Positions 8,310 to 16,593 of a stretch of 25,572 nucleotides of DNA are shown here, piece by piece. The DNA lies in contig CAZIKQ010000025.1 of assembly GCA_964540025.1 (NCBI GenBank), positions 1 through 25,572 on the forward strand. The letters are read 5' to 3'. How positions within the stretch are numbered: position 1 is the stretch's first letter; each line of letters opens with the position of its first letter. Under the pieces are notes generated by a model. The model did not search any database, was not told where the DNA came from, and saw only the letters and a program-made list of their open reading frames with translations. The DNA comes from RGIG250 sp964540025 (lineage in GTDB: Bacteria; Bacillota; Negativicutes; Selenomonadales; Selenomonadaceae). A program made the translations under genes and the position numbers.

Positions 8310-9179
8310 ATGATTTCGTATTCGCAAAATTTTGAAGACATAATACTAAATAGAGCATTGGGTGATATACATAATGGCTTTTATATTGACGCGGGAGCTA
8401 ATGACCCTACGGTAGCTTCGGTAACTAAGCATTTTTATGATAACGGTTGGCGTGGAATAAATATCGAACCTTTGCCAAAACATTATAAAGCTCTTTGCGA
8501 ACAAAGACCGCGAGATATAAATCTTCAAGTAGCCGTCGATAGCGTTGCAAAGAAAGGTATCTTATATGAAATAGAAGATGTTTCTGGATTATCTACACTT
8601 GATAAAAGGCTTGTAGAACGATATCGAAAAGAAGGCTTTAGCGTTTATGAGAGAAATATCGATGTTTTAACGCTACAAAGTATATGGGAAAAATACATAG
8701 ACCATGAGCAAAGTGTTCATTTTTTAAAGATAGATGTAGAGGGATTAGAAGAAAGGGTACTAAAAGGGATAGATTTATCTAAATATCGACCATGGATTAT
8801 ATTGGTTGAATCAACAGAACCTAACATAGGAAAAGAAATAACGGGAGATTTCGGTTTAATAAAAGCTAATTATAAAAAGGTATATTTTGATGGATTAAAT
8901 TCATTTTACTTAGCTGTAGAAAAATATACGTCATTAGAAAAATTTTTTAAAGTTCCTCCTAATGTTTTTGATCATTATAGATTAGCGCTAACTGTAAATT
9001 TAGAAAAAGGCTTATGGAACGCACAGCAAAAACTAACGGAAACTGAGCAAAAACTAACGGAAACTGAGCAAAAACTGACGGAAACTGAAGCGCGTTATAA
9101 AGACGTGATATCAAGCGCTAGTTGGCGGTATACAAAGGTTTTTCGTAATATAAAAAGTTATCTCTATAGTAAAACTTAA
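8310..9179 (+). CDS. FkbM-family SAM methyltransferase with C-terminal coiled coil
   Basis: Family members O-methylate sugars or polyketides. FYIDAGANDP (residues 24-33) is SAM motif I, NIEPLP (51-56) is the acidic second strand, and FLKIDVEGLE (138-147) is the FkbM hallmark. Residues 240-260 are three exact QKLTETE heptads, a probable coiled coil. They are followed by SASWRYTKVFR (269-279), an SxSWRxT-type tail seen at the end of many polysaccharide-locus transferases and probably used for docking at the membrane or in a complex. The DNA is more AT-rich than wzm/wzt. AAGGAGAG precedes the ATG. Placement after wzt suggests terminal O-methylation of the exported chain; the substrate is inferred. 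Confidence 0.85.
   Translation: MISYSQNFEDIILNRALGDIHNGFYIDAGANDPTVASVTKHFYDNGWRGINIEPLPKHYKALCEQRPRDINLQVAVDSVAKKGILYEIEDVSGLSTLDKRLVERYRKEGFSVYERNIDVLTLQSIWEKYIDHEQSVHFLKIDVEGLEERVLKGIDLSKYRPWIILVESTEPNIGKEITGDFGLIKANYKKVYFDGLNSFYLAVEKYTSLEKFFKVPPNVFDHYRLALTVNLEKGLWNAQQKLTETEQKLTETEQKLTETEARYKDVISSASWRYTKVFRNIKSYLYSKT
9027..9089 (+). repeat. Three 21-bp tandem repeats encoding a heptad coiled coil
   Basis: Units at 9027-9047, 9048-9068 and 9069-9089 each encode QKLTETE. The first two are identical; the third differs at two third-codon positions. Because 21 is a multiple of three, copy-number change would alter coiled-coil length without breaking the frame. Confidence 0.95.
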
Positions 9180-9264
9180 TAGGAGATGATTGTTCGGGCT
9201 GATGAATATATACGATATGCCGATATTGTAAGCATAATTGTGTGGTTTATGAATAATTAGGATA

Positions 9265-9290
9265 AATATTTTAACGTAGCGTTAAATATT
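9265..9290. repeat. Inverted repeat between the methyltransferase gene and gmd
   Basis: AATATTTTAACG (9265-9276) faces CGTTAAATATT (9280-9290) across a 3-base centre, with one base unpaired. It could be an operator or a weak hairpin ahead of gmd. There is no T-run that would make it a convincing terminator. Confidence 0.4.
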
Positions 9291-9359
9291 GTCGGTAACT
9301 AATTATTAAGTAGAGTTTAATAGTTGACGAATTAAATCGCCATTAAAGGGAATATTTAT

Positions 9360-10346
9360 ATGAAGAAAGCGATAATAACGGGAATAACGGGACAAGACGG
9401 AGCGTATCTGGCAAAGCTATTGCTGGAAAAAGGCTATGAAGTATACGGACTTTTAGCCCGCCGCGCGACGGCGACTACCTGGCGGCTCAAATATTTAGAT
9501 ATCCTCGACAAAGTAAAACTCATTGAAGGCGACCTCGCCGACGTTACCTCTATTATCCGCGCCGTGGAAGAAGCTCAGCCCGACGAATTCTACAACCTGG
9601 GAGCGCAAAGCTTCGTCGGTACTTCTTGGCGCCAGCCCCAGCTTACGGCGCAAGCGACCGGCCTTGGCGCCTTAAACTGTCTGGAAGCTATCCGCATTGT
9701 AAATCCAAAGATTAAATTCTATCAAGCCTCCACCTCTGAAATGTTCGGCGGTATCCCCGAATATCCGATACAGTCAGAGTCTACTCCGTTCCACCCGCGC
9801 AGTCCTTATGGGGTAGCTAAGTTATATGCCCACTGGATCACCATAAACTATTGCGAAAGCTTCGATATCTTCGGCTGCTGCGGCATACTGTTCAACCACG
9901 AATCGCCGCTTAGGGGAATAGAATTCGTTACCCGCAAGGTGACCGACGCGGCGGCGCGGATAAAACTGGGCGTACAAAAAGAACTACGGCTGGGCAATAT
10001 CGATGCGAAAAGAGACTGGGGCTTTGCGGGCGACTACGTAAAAGCCATGTATTTAATGATGCAGCAGGAAAAGCCAGACGTATACGTCGTAGCGACCGGA
10101 CGGACGACCACCGTAAGAGATATGTGCAAAATCGCCTTTGACCGGGTAGGACTAAATTATGAAAACTACGTCGTTATTGATCCTGAGTTTTACCGCCCGG
10201 CGGAAGTAGACCTGCTCTTAGGCGATCCGGCGAAAGCGAAAGAAAAACTTGATTGGCAAGCCGAAACGAGTTTAGAGCAGCTGATCAATATGATGGTAGA
10301 CGCGGATATAAAGCGGGTAGAAAACGAAATGCGGCTGATGAAATGA
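9360..10346 (+). CDS. gmd: GDP-mannose 4,6-dehydratase
   Basis: Gmd converts GDP-D-mannose to GDP-4-keto-6-deoxy-D-mannose. The NADP loop GITGQDGAYLAK is at residues 8-19, STSEMFG at 124-130 supplies the Thr and Glu, and YGVAK at 150-154 is the catalytic Tyr/Lys. ARRATATTWRLKYL near 33-46 is the bacterial Gmd segment that contacts NADP in a neighbouring subunit. The 328-aa length fits the shorter Gmd forms. AAAGGG lies upstream. The gene overlaps the reductase by ATGA. Codon use is more GC-rich than the flanking methyltransferase and shows a different origin or stronger selection. Confidence 0.96.
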   Translation: MKKAIITGITGQDGAYLAKLLLEKGYEVYGLLARRATATTWRLKYLDILDKVKLIEGDLADVTSIIRAVEEAQPDEFYNLGAQSFVGTSWRQPQLTAQATGLGALNCLEAIRIVNPKIKFYQASTSEMFGGIPEYPIQSESTPFHPRSPYGVAKLYAHWITINYCESFDIFGCCGILFNHESPLRGIEFVTRKVTDAAARIKLGVQKELRLGNIDAKRDWGFAGDYVKAMYLMMQQEKPDVYVVATGRTTTVRDMCKIAFDRVGLNYENYVVIDPEFYRPAEVDLLLGDPAKAKEKLDWQAETSLEQLINMMVDADIKRVENEMRLMK

Positions 10347-11275
10347 GAATATTAGTAACGGGCGCGAGCGGTTTTGTAGGTAGACACCTGACACCGCTAT
10401 TATTAAAGCGCGGTCATCAAATATACGCTGTAGGTATGGAAACTATCGACAACGAACATATACACGCTTACGAAGCTGATATACGGGATTACGACGCGGT
10501 AGTCTCCGTTATGGAAAAAACGAAGCCCGATGCGGTCGTCCATTTAGCGGCGATAAGCAATGTGCCGTTCTCCTGGGAAAAGTCGGCGCTTACCGTGGAC
10601 GTAAATGCGCTTGGCACGGTAAACGTTCTGGAAGCGCTGCGGAAAATAAATCCCAAAGCGAAGCTTCTAAGCGTTGGCTCCAGCGACGAATACGGCCTGA
10701 CGGCGCAAAAAGGACTACCCTTGACGGAGGATATGCCCTGCAAGCCGCAAAATCCCTACGCGATCAGTAAATACTGCGCCGAACAACTCGCCCTAAAACT
10801 AGGCGAAAAATACGGGATGAACGTTATCTGCACAAGGTCTTTTAATCACTTTGGCGCGGGACAAGCAAAAGGGTTCGTTGTCTCCGACTTCGCCAGTCAA
10901 ATAGCGGCCATAGAAAAAGGCGAGCAGGAACCTGTTATGAGCGTGGGAGACCTGACGGCAGAACGGGATTTTTTGAACGTCAACGACGTAGTGGAAGCTT
11001 ATGCAGGGTTAGTAGATAGCGATGTTCCCAGCGGAGTATACAACGTATGCTCAGGCAAAGCGCGGAGTATACGCTCCATCCTGGAAATATTGCTGTCGCT
11101 GGCAAAAACGAAAATAGACGTAAAAAAAGACGCCGCTAAACTGCGCCCTTCGGACACGCCTTTTTTTGTTGGCGACGCAAGTAAGTTGCGCTCGGTCATA
11201 AATTGGCGGCCCCAGCGCGATGTTAGAGAGGGCTTGGCTAATGTCTTGGAGTATTGGCGAAATAGCCGAAATTGA
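10343..11275 (+). CDS. rmd: GDP-4-keto-6-deoxy-D-mannose reductase (GDP-D-rhamnose synthesis)
   Basis: This enzyme reduces the Gmd product, most likely to GDP-D-rhamnose. VTGASGFVGRHL (residues 5-16) is the nucleotide loop, VGSSDEYG (111-118) and YAISK (139-143) are the catalytic elements, and RSFNHFGAGQ followed by GFVVSDFASQI is characteristic of Rmd rather than of the GDP-fucose synthase Fcl. The start is the ATG inside the gmd stop (ATGA), giving 310 aa; an upstream in-frame start at 10253 would only read through gmd. A GDP-6-deoxy-talose synthase is a less likely alternative. D-rhamnose is common in ABC-exported O-chains. Confidence 0.9.
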   Translation: MRILVTGASGFVGRHLTPLLLKRGHQIYAVGMETIDNEHIHAYEADIRDYDAVVSVMEKTKPDAVVHLAAISNVPFSWEKSALTVDVNALGTVNVLEALRKINPKAKLLSVGSSDEYGLTAQKGLPLTEDMPCKPQNPYAISKYCAEQLALKLGEKYGMNVICTRSFNHFGAGQAKGFVVSDFASQIAAIEKGEQEPVMSVGDLTAERDFLNVNDVVEAYAGLVDSDVPSGVYNVCSGKARSIRSILEILLSLAKTKIDVKKDAAKLRPSDTPFFVGDASKLRSVINWRPQRDVREGLANVLEYWRNSRN

Positions 11276-11645
11276 GGGAAGTGGAATCCACAGCACAGCA
11301 TATGGGGCCTTGGACTGGGGTGAACCCCTGTTGTGGTTTCCTACGATGTCCATCGCATTGAATTTCCTGGTCACGGTGTCATCGTTGCCGATGTCCTATG
11401 GGCTTATCCCGGCAGCGGCTTTACAGAGGACTTTTTGACCTCACGGTCAGATGGCTTTCTGTATATCTACCCAAAAGCATTGTCTCCCAGTGTATGCGCA
11501 TCAACTGAGAAACGGTTGGAAGATATGTTTATCGCACCCTGAACGTAATTGAGCCCGAATGCTCCCGCAGACTGAACAGGCTTTAGCTGCTTATTAAAGT
11601 TAAAGTCGCCTCGTTTAAATGTTCTTGTTAGTAAAAGGAACCATC
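11276..11645. other. 370-base gap with no recognised gene; possible foreign remnant
   Basis: The stretch is clearly more GC-rich than the AT-rich acetylation genes that follow. A plus-strand frame at 11333-11542 stays open for 69 codons (it includes EFPGHGVIVADVLWAYPG and ends EDMFIAP). It has no ribosome binding site, and I do not recognise the peptide. It may be the tail of a gene lost during rearrangement. No terminator or promoter stands out. Confidence 0.3.
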
Positions 11646-12868
11646 ATGAAATCGTCTCGCTTCCAATTATATTGTTGCGCAATACTGTTGATCGTTGTTA
11701 CGCCTTTATTATGTACGGCGGTCAATTACATCTCAAATAAAATTTTTCACAAAACCATAATTAGCGAGCAAGATTTGCACGGCGTAGTTAATACTCCTCC
11801 GGATCTGTTTTTTTCTTTTGATGCGGTTCGCTCCGGTCAGTTTCAATCCGATTTTGAAAAAAATTTGCGTATAATCTCGTAACGAGAAAGACGCAAGCCA
11901 GGATTTATAATCAGATTCTTTACTCACTATTTCATACAACGAGCAATCCAACTATTACGATTGGAAAGAATAATTATTTATTTGAAACGCCATACGCGAC
12001 AGCCTATTTCACGGAACTTTCCACTCAACACATTGATGGCTTAAAAGAAAATATTGCAAAGTTAAGTAAGTTATATAAATTGCTAAAAGAAAAGAACGTT
12101 TTGTTGGTAGTGCGAATGTCGCCTTCCAAGGCGGAACATTATCCAGAATATTTGCCTTCGGCATACGACCGCTTTTTACATATGAAACGAAACGGAGAGT
12201 ATAAGGCAAATTGGTATCAGGTCTTTCGCGAGGAAATAACCAAAACCGATATATCCTACTACGATCGATACGAATTATTTAATGCCATGAAAGATAACGG
12301 AGAAATAGTTTTTACTAAAGGGGGAACTCATTGGTCCGCGGCTCCGATGGCGGAGTATATTAACGGACTGAATTCTTTAATAGAAAGAAATTTAGGCACA
12401 AAATTAGGAAGAATGATCATAGAAAATTATGCGGTGAAAACTGGAGAAATGGGTATCCCCTCCGACCGAGATATCTGGGATCTGGCCTGGAACGCTTTTT
12501 ACTATCCCGCGAATTATCCGTCGCCTCATATTTCTTTTAGCGGCATTTCGGGCAAAGCGCCACTACGAGTATTTACTGTAGGACAAAGTTTTACAAATGT
12601 GCTCCTACCTATATTGTATAGCGTAAAATTTCCTGTATGGGAAGAAACGCTTTTCTCATGGTACAATGCTCGCGTGCTTAAATTCCCCAGCGATGTTCCG
12701 TGGGGGACGCAAATCTCGGCAAAGACTTCTGACTATGAAAAATATCTTGGTATGGACGTTATCCTAATCGACTTTCTCGAATGCGGCGACGGATCTTGTC
12801 AATTTCAATTTGTGGACAATATGCTGAATTATCTCGAGAAAAATCCCAATGCCGGTAAGCCGCTATAG
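11646..12868 (+). pseudogene. AlgJ/AlgX-like O-acetyltransferase (SGNH fold), interrupted by a one-base frameshift
   Basis: The protein would be the periplasmic partner that transfers acetyl groups to the glycan, fed by the MBOAT protein at 12916. The N-terminus (ATG 11646, preceded by AAAGGAA) has a signal-anchor of hydrophobic residues at about 6-27. The frame stops at 11880-11882. The correct continuation is in another frame: joining at the seven A's at 11857-11863 gives FAYNLVTRKTQAR, then IGKNNYLFE, with no further stop to 12868. One additional A restores a 407-aa protein, a normal size. GGTHWS (His near residue 229) and VGQSF (Ser near 315) match the THW and GxSF catalytic blocks, although the usual Asp before THW and in GDSF is Gly and Gln here. 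A true null, phase-OFF slip, ribosomal -1 frameshift or sequencing error are all possible. Confidence 0.75.
11857..11863 (+). repeat. A7 tract at the frameshift point of the AlgJ-like gene
   Basis: Seven A's follow a G; in the upstream frame they read GAA AAA AAT. Eight A's would fuse the two halves. The sequence also has the form A-AAA-AAT of a -1 slippery heptamer. Confidence 0.8.
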
Positions 12869-12915
12869 CGCGTTATTATGCGTATTACAATTAACGCCGA
12901 AAAGAGGTAGTTTCG

Positions 12916-14352
12916 TTGGTATTTTCTTCCGCTATTTTTCTATTTGCGTTTGTCCCGTTATTTTTTATACCGCTGTTTTGTATGCGGGATAAAATCCGTC
13001 TTCAAAACGCCTGGATCGTTGGCGGCAGCTTACTTTTTTACGCCTGGGGCGCAAGAGAGTTTATCGTTATCGTTTTGGGAACTCTGGTAATAGATTATAT
13101 ACTGGGTCGCCTAATTTATACGCGCCCTAAATACCCTACGTTCTTTGTTTGCATTGACGTTATTATGAACGTCGGCATACTTCTATATTTTAAGTATCTC
13201 AATTTCTTCATTGAGAATATTAACGTTATCTTCGCCAACGTTGGATTGAATCCTGTCGTATATACAAAGATCATTCTGCCTTTAGGGGTGTCTTTCATCA
13301 TATTTCAAAAAATGACTTATTGTCTTGATATTGCGAGAGGAGAGGCAAAACCTGCCGAAAACTTCTTTTATTTGATGGAGTATTTGCTGATTTTTCCGCA
13401 AATCATCGCTGGGCCGATAGTCAAGTACAATGAGATCAATAGCCAAATAAAAGAACGTGTAATTGACCGCAATTCGTTTCTTTACGGATTCAGACGTTTT
13501 AGCGTAGGACTTTTCAAAAAAGTTTGGATTGCCGACATTATAGCGGGCGTAGCTAACGTCGTTTTCAGCGCGCAAGCTGTAGGGTCCGTGCCCTTCGATT
13601 ACGCTTGGATTGGCGCAGTAGCCTATACCTTTCAGATTTATTTTGATTTTTCCGGTTACAGCGATATGGCTATCGGAATGCTGGCTATGATGGGCTTTCA
13701 TATCAAAGAAAACTTTAATATGCCGTATATAGCGACCAGTATAACGGAGTTTTGGAAGCGTTGGCATATATCTATGACTTCATGGTTCAGAGAATATCTA
13801 TACTTTCCATTAGGTGGCAATCGAAACGGACTATTGCGTTCATATTTTAACAAATGGGTTGTCTTTTTAGTCTCCGGTTTTTGGCACGGAGCCGCTTGGA
13901 ATTTTATCTTTTGGGGGGTGTATCATGGAGCGCTGATGTGTCTGGAAACTATAGTGTCCCCCCCCCGGAGACAAACGCAATGCGGTAAAGTACCAAATTT
14001 TATTAAACTGATAGGAACGTTTTATCTGGTCATGACGGGGTGGATTTTCTTTCGCGCGGACACAATCGAGAGGGGATTTTCCTATGTGGTAAATATGTAC
14101 GACTTTAATAGTTATTACTTAAAAATTGCCCCTCAATTTATATTAGATATTAGCCCGCTGGAATATAGCGCGTTGGTTCTGGCTGCTATCATTTCCTTTT
14201 TTCCATTTTTTGTAAAACCGTATAGTTGGCTAAAAGCGAAGATTGCGATACATCCTGATTTGCCTTATGTAGGAGTTTTGATCCTATTCGCGCTGTCGTC
14301 GTTGAAAGTCATTTCTGGGACGGAAAGTCCTTTCATTTATTTCAAGTTTTAA
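12916..14352 (+). CDS. AlgI/PatA-like MBOAT O-acyltransferase
   Basis: This multi-span inner-membrane protein carries acetyl groups from the cytoplasm to the periplasmic acetyltransferase. It begins FSSAIFLFAFVPLFF, the usual AlgI-type start, and has FYAWG at residues 41-45, YFDFSGYSDMAIG at 242-254, EFWKRWHISMTSWFREYLY at 278-296, and the MBOAT catalytic block SGFWHGAAWNF with His324, then YHG with His337. Its 478 aa and end SPFIYFKF match the family. The start is TTG, supported by AAGAGGTAG upstream and by family alignment. The upstream AlgJ-like gene ends 47 bases before it, so the two form an acetylation cassette. A C9 tract lies in codons 348-351. Confidence 0.93.
   Translation: MVFSSAIFLFAFVPLFFIPLFCMRDKIRLQNAWIVGGSLLFYAWGAREFIVIVLGTLVIDYILGRLIYTRPKYPTFFVCIDVIMNVGILLYFKYLNFFIENINVIFANVGLNPVVYTKIILPLGVSFIIFQKMTYCLDIARGEAKPAENFFYLMEYLLIFPQIIAGPIVKYNEINSQIKERVIDRNSFLYGFRRFSVGLFKKVWIADIIAGVANVVFSAQAVGSVPFDYAWIGAVAYTFQIYFDFSGYSDMAIGMLAMMGFHIKENFNMPYIATSITEFWKRWHISMTSWFREYLYFPLGGNRNGLLRSYFNKWVVFLVSGFWHGAAWNFIFWGVYHGALMCLETIVSPPRRQTQCGKVPNFIKLIGTFYLVMTGWIFFRADTIERGFSYVVNMYDFNSYYLKIAPQFILDISPLEYSALVLAAIISFFPFFVKPYSWLKAKIAIHPDLPYVGVLILFALSSLKVISGTESPFIYFKF
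13958..13966 (+). repeat. C9 homopolymer inside the MBOAT coding sequence
   Basis: Nine consecutive C's encode the Ser-Pro-Pro-Arg loop just after the catalytic His block. At nine the frame is open. Gain or loss of one C would replace the last 127 or so residues and remove the final membrane spans. This is the classic structure of a phase-variable contingency gene. Confidence 0.95.
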
Positions 14353-14466
14353 AATATAACAACTATATACGGTTTGTAAATGAACAAATACTACAATATT
14401 GATTAACACACTTATTAACTTTACATAATATTAGTAAATGATAATAAAGAGGAGCTATATCATAAT

Positions 14467-16506
14467 ATGAAAACTCTATTAAGAGAGCACATCAACATAA
14501 ACGCCTTAACAAAAAAATATATATTAGTATATTGCATATGTATGTTGATTGTTTGTTCTGAGTATACGCCACTATTTTTAGGCGAAACAGACGATTATAG
14601 TTTGCCTGCAATTTCTATCATAAACGAAGGGGATTTTAGTATATCTAGTGCTGATGAGGAACTATATTATATATTTTTCCCTGAATGGAAAGAAACAATA
14701 CAACATTTGAAGGATGAAGATGATCAATGTCATAACTATTTGTCCCCATTTACAACTGATGATCAATATTATCACTATTTGTCCCCGTTTACAGCTAGGG
14801 ATGGAAATAGACTGGCATATTATTTTCCAACATATTCATTGGCGTGCGTTCCGTTTATTTTATTATTTTATTTTGTAGGCATTCCCGTAATTTACGCTTT
14901 TTCTATCACAAACGTATTGGTTTTAGTAAGCGCATTATGGGTCGTTTTTAAATGTTTATATGCGGAACAAAGTAAAAAACTGTTGCTTATTCTTATATTG
15001 AGTATCAATCCGATAATTTTTTATTTTGCATGGCCTTCGGCTGAAGTTTTTATATACTCATTTATCGTTGTAAGTATGGTCTTTTGGCATAACAGAGAGT
15101 ACAGAAAAGCTGCTTTTGCAATAGGAATTGCAGGATCGCTTAATCCAGTGATTATGGCGATAGGCATAGTAATGAGCATAGAATACGCATGGCGTCTATA
15201 TTTCCAATGCTCTAAAAATATTAATTATAAAATTAGCGAACTTATCAAATACAGCGTGTTTTATATATGTGGAATCATTCCTTTAGTATATTTTTTCTAT
15301 CATACGGGACATATAAATTTGCCGGCCGGAACGCCTTGGGTCACAACTTATGGAAATGAGACTGTGATTAACCGAGTTTGTGCATATATTTTTGATTTGA
15401 ACTTGGGAATATTACCTTATTATCCATTTATATTGTTATTAGCGTCAATATGTATATTTTCGGCAATAAAAAAGAAATATTATGGATATATAGTATGGAT
15501 CGTAACATTCTTAGTAGTATGTTCACTTTACTCGACAGTAATACATATTAATTGCGGAATGAGCGGAATTGCTCGTTATAATGCATGGAATAGTGTAATC
15601 CTAATTTTTGCCGTAGTTTTGCATTATGACAAAATTTACGACAGCATTATGATACAAAAACTTATTAAATATTTAATATTAGCGGGAATTGCGTTAGTTG
15701 CATTAATAATTCATAGATATGGAATATATGCTGCGCCTCACGCTCTTCATAATGAGTTTACTCCTATTGCGAAGTATACGCTCGACAAATTTCCAGACTT
15801 TTATAATCCGTTGCCTTCAATATTTAATATTAGATCAACTCATATCGACTTCGGATATAAATATGAAACGCCGCTTATGTATCACAACGATTATGGCGTC
15901 TTAAAAAAAATATACGCATCAAAGAAAGATATAGAAGAAATTATGACTAACAATATTTCTTTATCAGGATATGACGAGGACTTTAAAAATTACTTAATAG
16001 CTAATTTAGAAGATGAACCCAAATATTTATCACCACCTGAAATTTTTGATATCGAAGATAGCAATCAGATTAACAATTATGAGCTTGGTCAAACGATTTA
16101 TTTTACAGAAAGAAATTACAACGCTAACGCTTTCTGTATAAAGGGAATCTATTATCCTGAAAAATGGGGAAGTTGGCTAAAACGTCATGCATATTTCAGG
16201 CTTAAAGTGGACAAAAACATACAAAAAATTAGGGCACGCATAGAAGTGGGTTATGTGCTAGGAAAGCAAGAAGTCATTATTCATGTTAATAACGCATTAG
16301 TATATAGCGATAATTTTGTTGAAAGCGATTTTTATACGCATACGCGGATTATAGAATTTGATATTCCCATTACGGAGAATACTAAAGTCGTTGATATATC
16401 GTTTGATTTTCCAAAAGCAACGACTCCTAAAAAGCTAGGAATAAATAACGATGAAAGAGTTTTAGGACTTGGGATAAAAACTATGAGGTTTGATGAGGTA
16501 GAATGA
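14467..16506 (+). CDS. Large multi-membrane protein, probable GT-C-like glycosyltransferase
   Basis: The 679-aa protein has a first span at about residues 19-39, then a loop with ETDDY (41-45), an acidic pair where GT-C enzymes carry their catalytic Asp. About nine further spans follow between 120 and 425, and a soluble C-terminal part of about 250 residues ends the protein. Its last 100 residues are beta-rich and close with FPKATTPKKLG and DERVLGLGIKTMRF, an ending I associate with domains on polysaccharide-locus transferases. Such proteins use polyprenyl-phosphate sugars outside the inner membrane, and the GtrB-like enzyme at 21366 could supply the donor. The DNA is very AT-rich and looks transferred. 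GAGGAG precedes the ATG. Function is inferred; a polymerase or ligase role cannot be excluded. Confidence 0.65.
   Translation: MKTLLREHININALTKKYILVYCICMLIVCSEYTPLFLGETDDYSLPAISIINEGDFSISSADEELYYIFFPEWKETIQHLKDEDDQCHNYLSPFTTDDQYYHYLSPFTARDGNRLAYYFPTYSLACVPFILLFYFVGIPVIYAFSITNVLVLVSALWVVFKCLYAEQSKKLLLILILSINPIIFYFAWPSAEVFIYSFIVVSMVFWHNREYRKAAFAIGIAGSLNPVIMAIGIVMSIEYAWRLYFQCSKNINYKISELIKYSVFYICGIIPLVYFFYHTGHINLPAGTPWVTTYGNETVINRVCAYIFDLNLGILPYYPFILLLASICIFSAIKKKYYGYIVWIVTFLVVCSLYSTVIHINCGMSGIARYNAWNSVILIFAVVLHYDKIYDSIMIQKLIKYLILAGIALVALIIHRYGIYAAPHALHNEFTPIAKYTLDKFPDFYNPLPSIFNIRSTHIDFGYKYETPLMYHNDYGVLKKIYASKKDIEEIMTNNISLSGYDEDFKNYLIANLEDEPKYLSPPEIFDIEDSNQINNYELGQTIYFTERNYNANAFCIKGIYYPEKWGSWLKRHAYFRLKVDKNIQKIRARIEVGYVLGKQEVIIHVNNALVYSDNFVESDFYTHTRIIEFDIPITENTKVVDISFDFPKATTPKKLGINNDERVLGLGIKTMRFDEVE
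14719..14796 (+). repeat. 39-bp tandem duplication in the GT-C-like gene
   Basis: Units 14719-14757 and 14758-14796 encode DDQCHNYLSPFTT and DDQYYHYLSPFTA. They lie in the large loop between the first and second membrane spans. The units differ at a handful of bases, so the duplication is not brand new. Confidence 0.9.
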
Positions 16507-16593
16507 TTTACTAAATTATAAAGGCATATATTTGCACTAAAATAAACAATGTTATTAAGTGAACTATATAACATTGCAGGTAGGGAGGCTAAC

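Noticed and set aside
13282..13767. 161-codon minus-strand frame inside the MBOAT gene
   Set aside because: It lies wholly within a well-supported gene and its peptide has no domain features.
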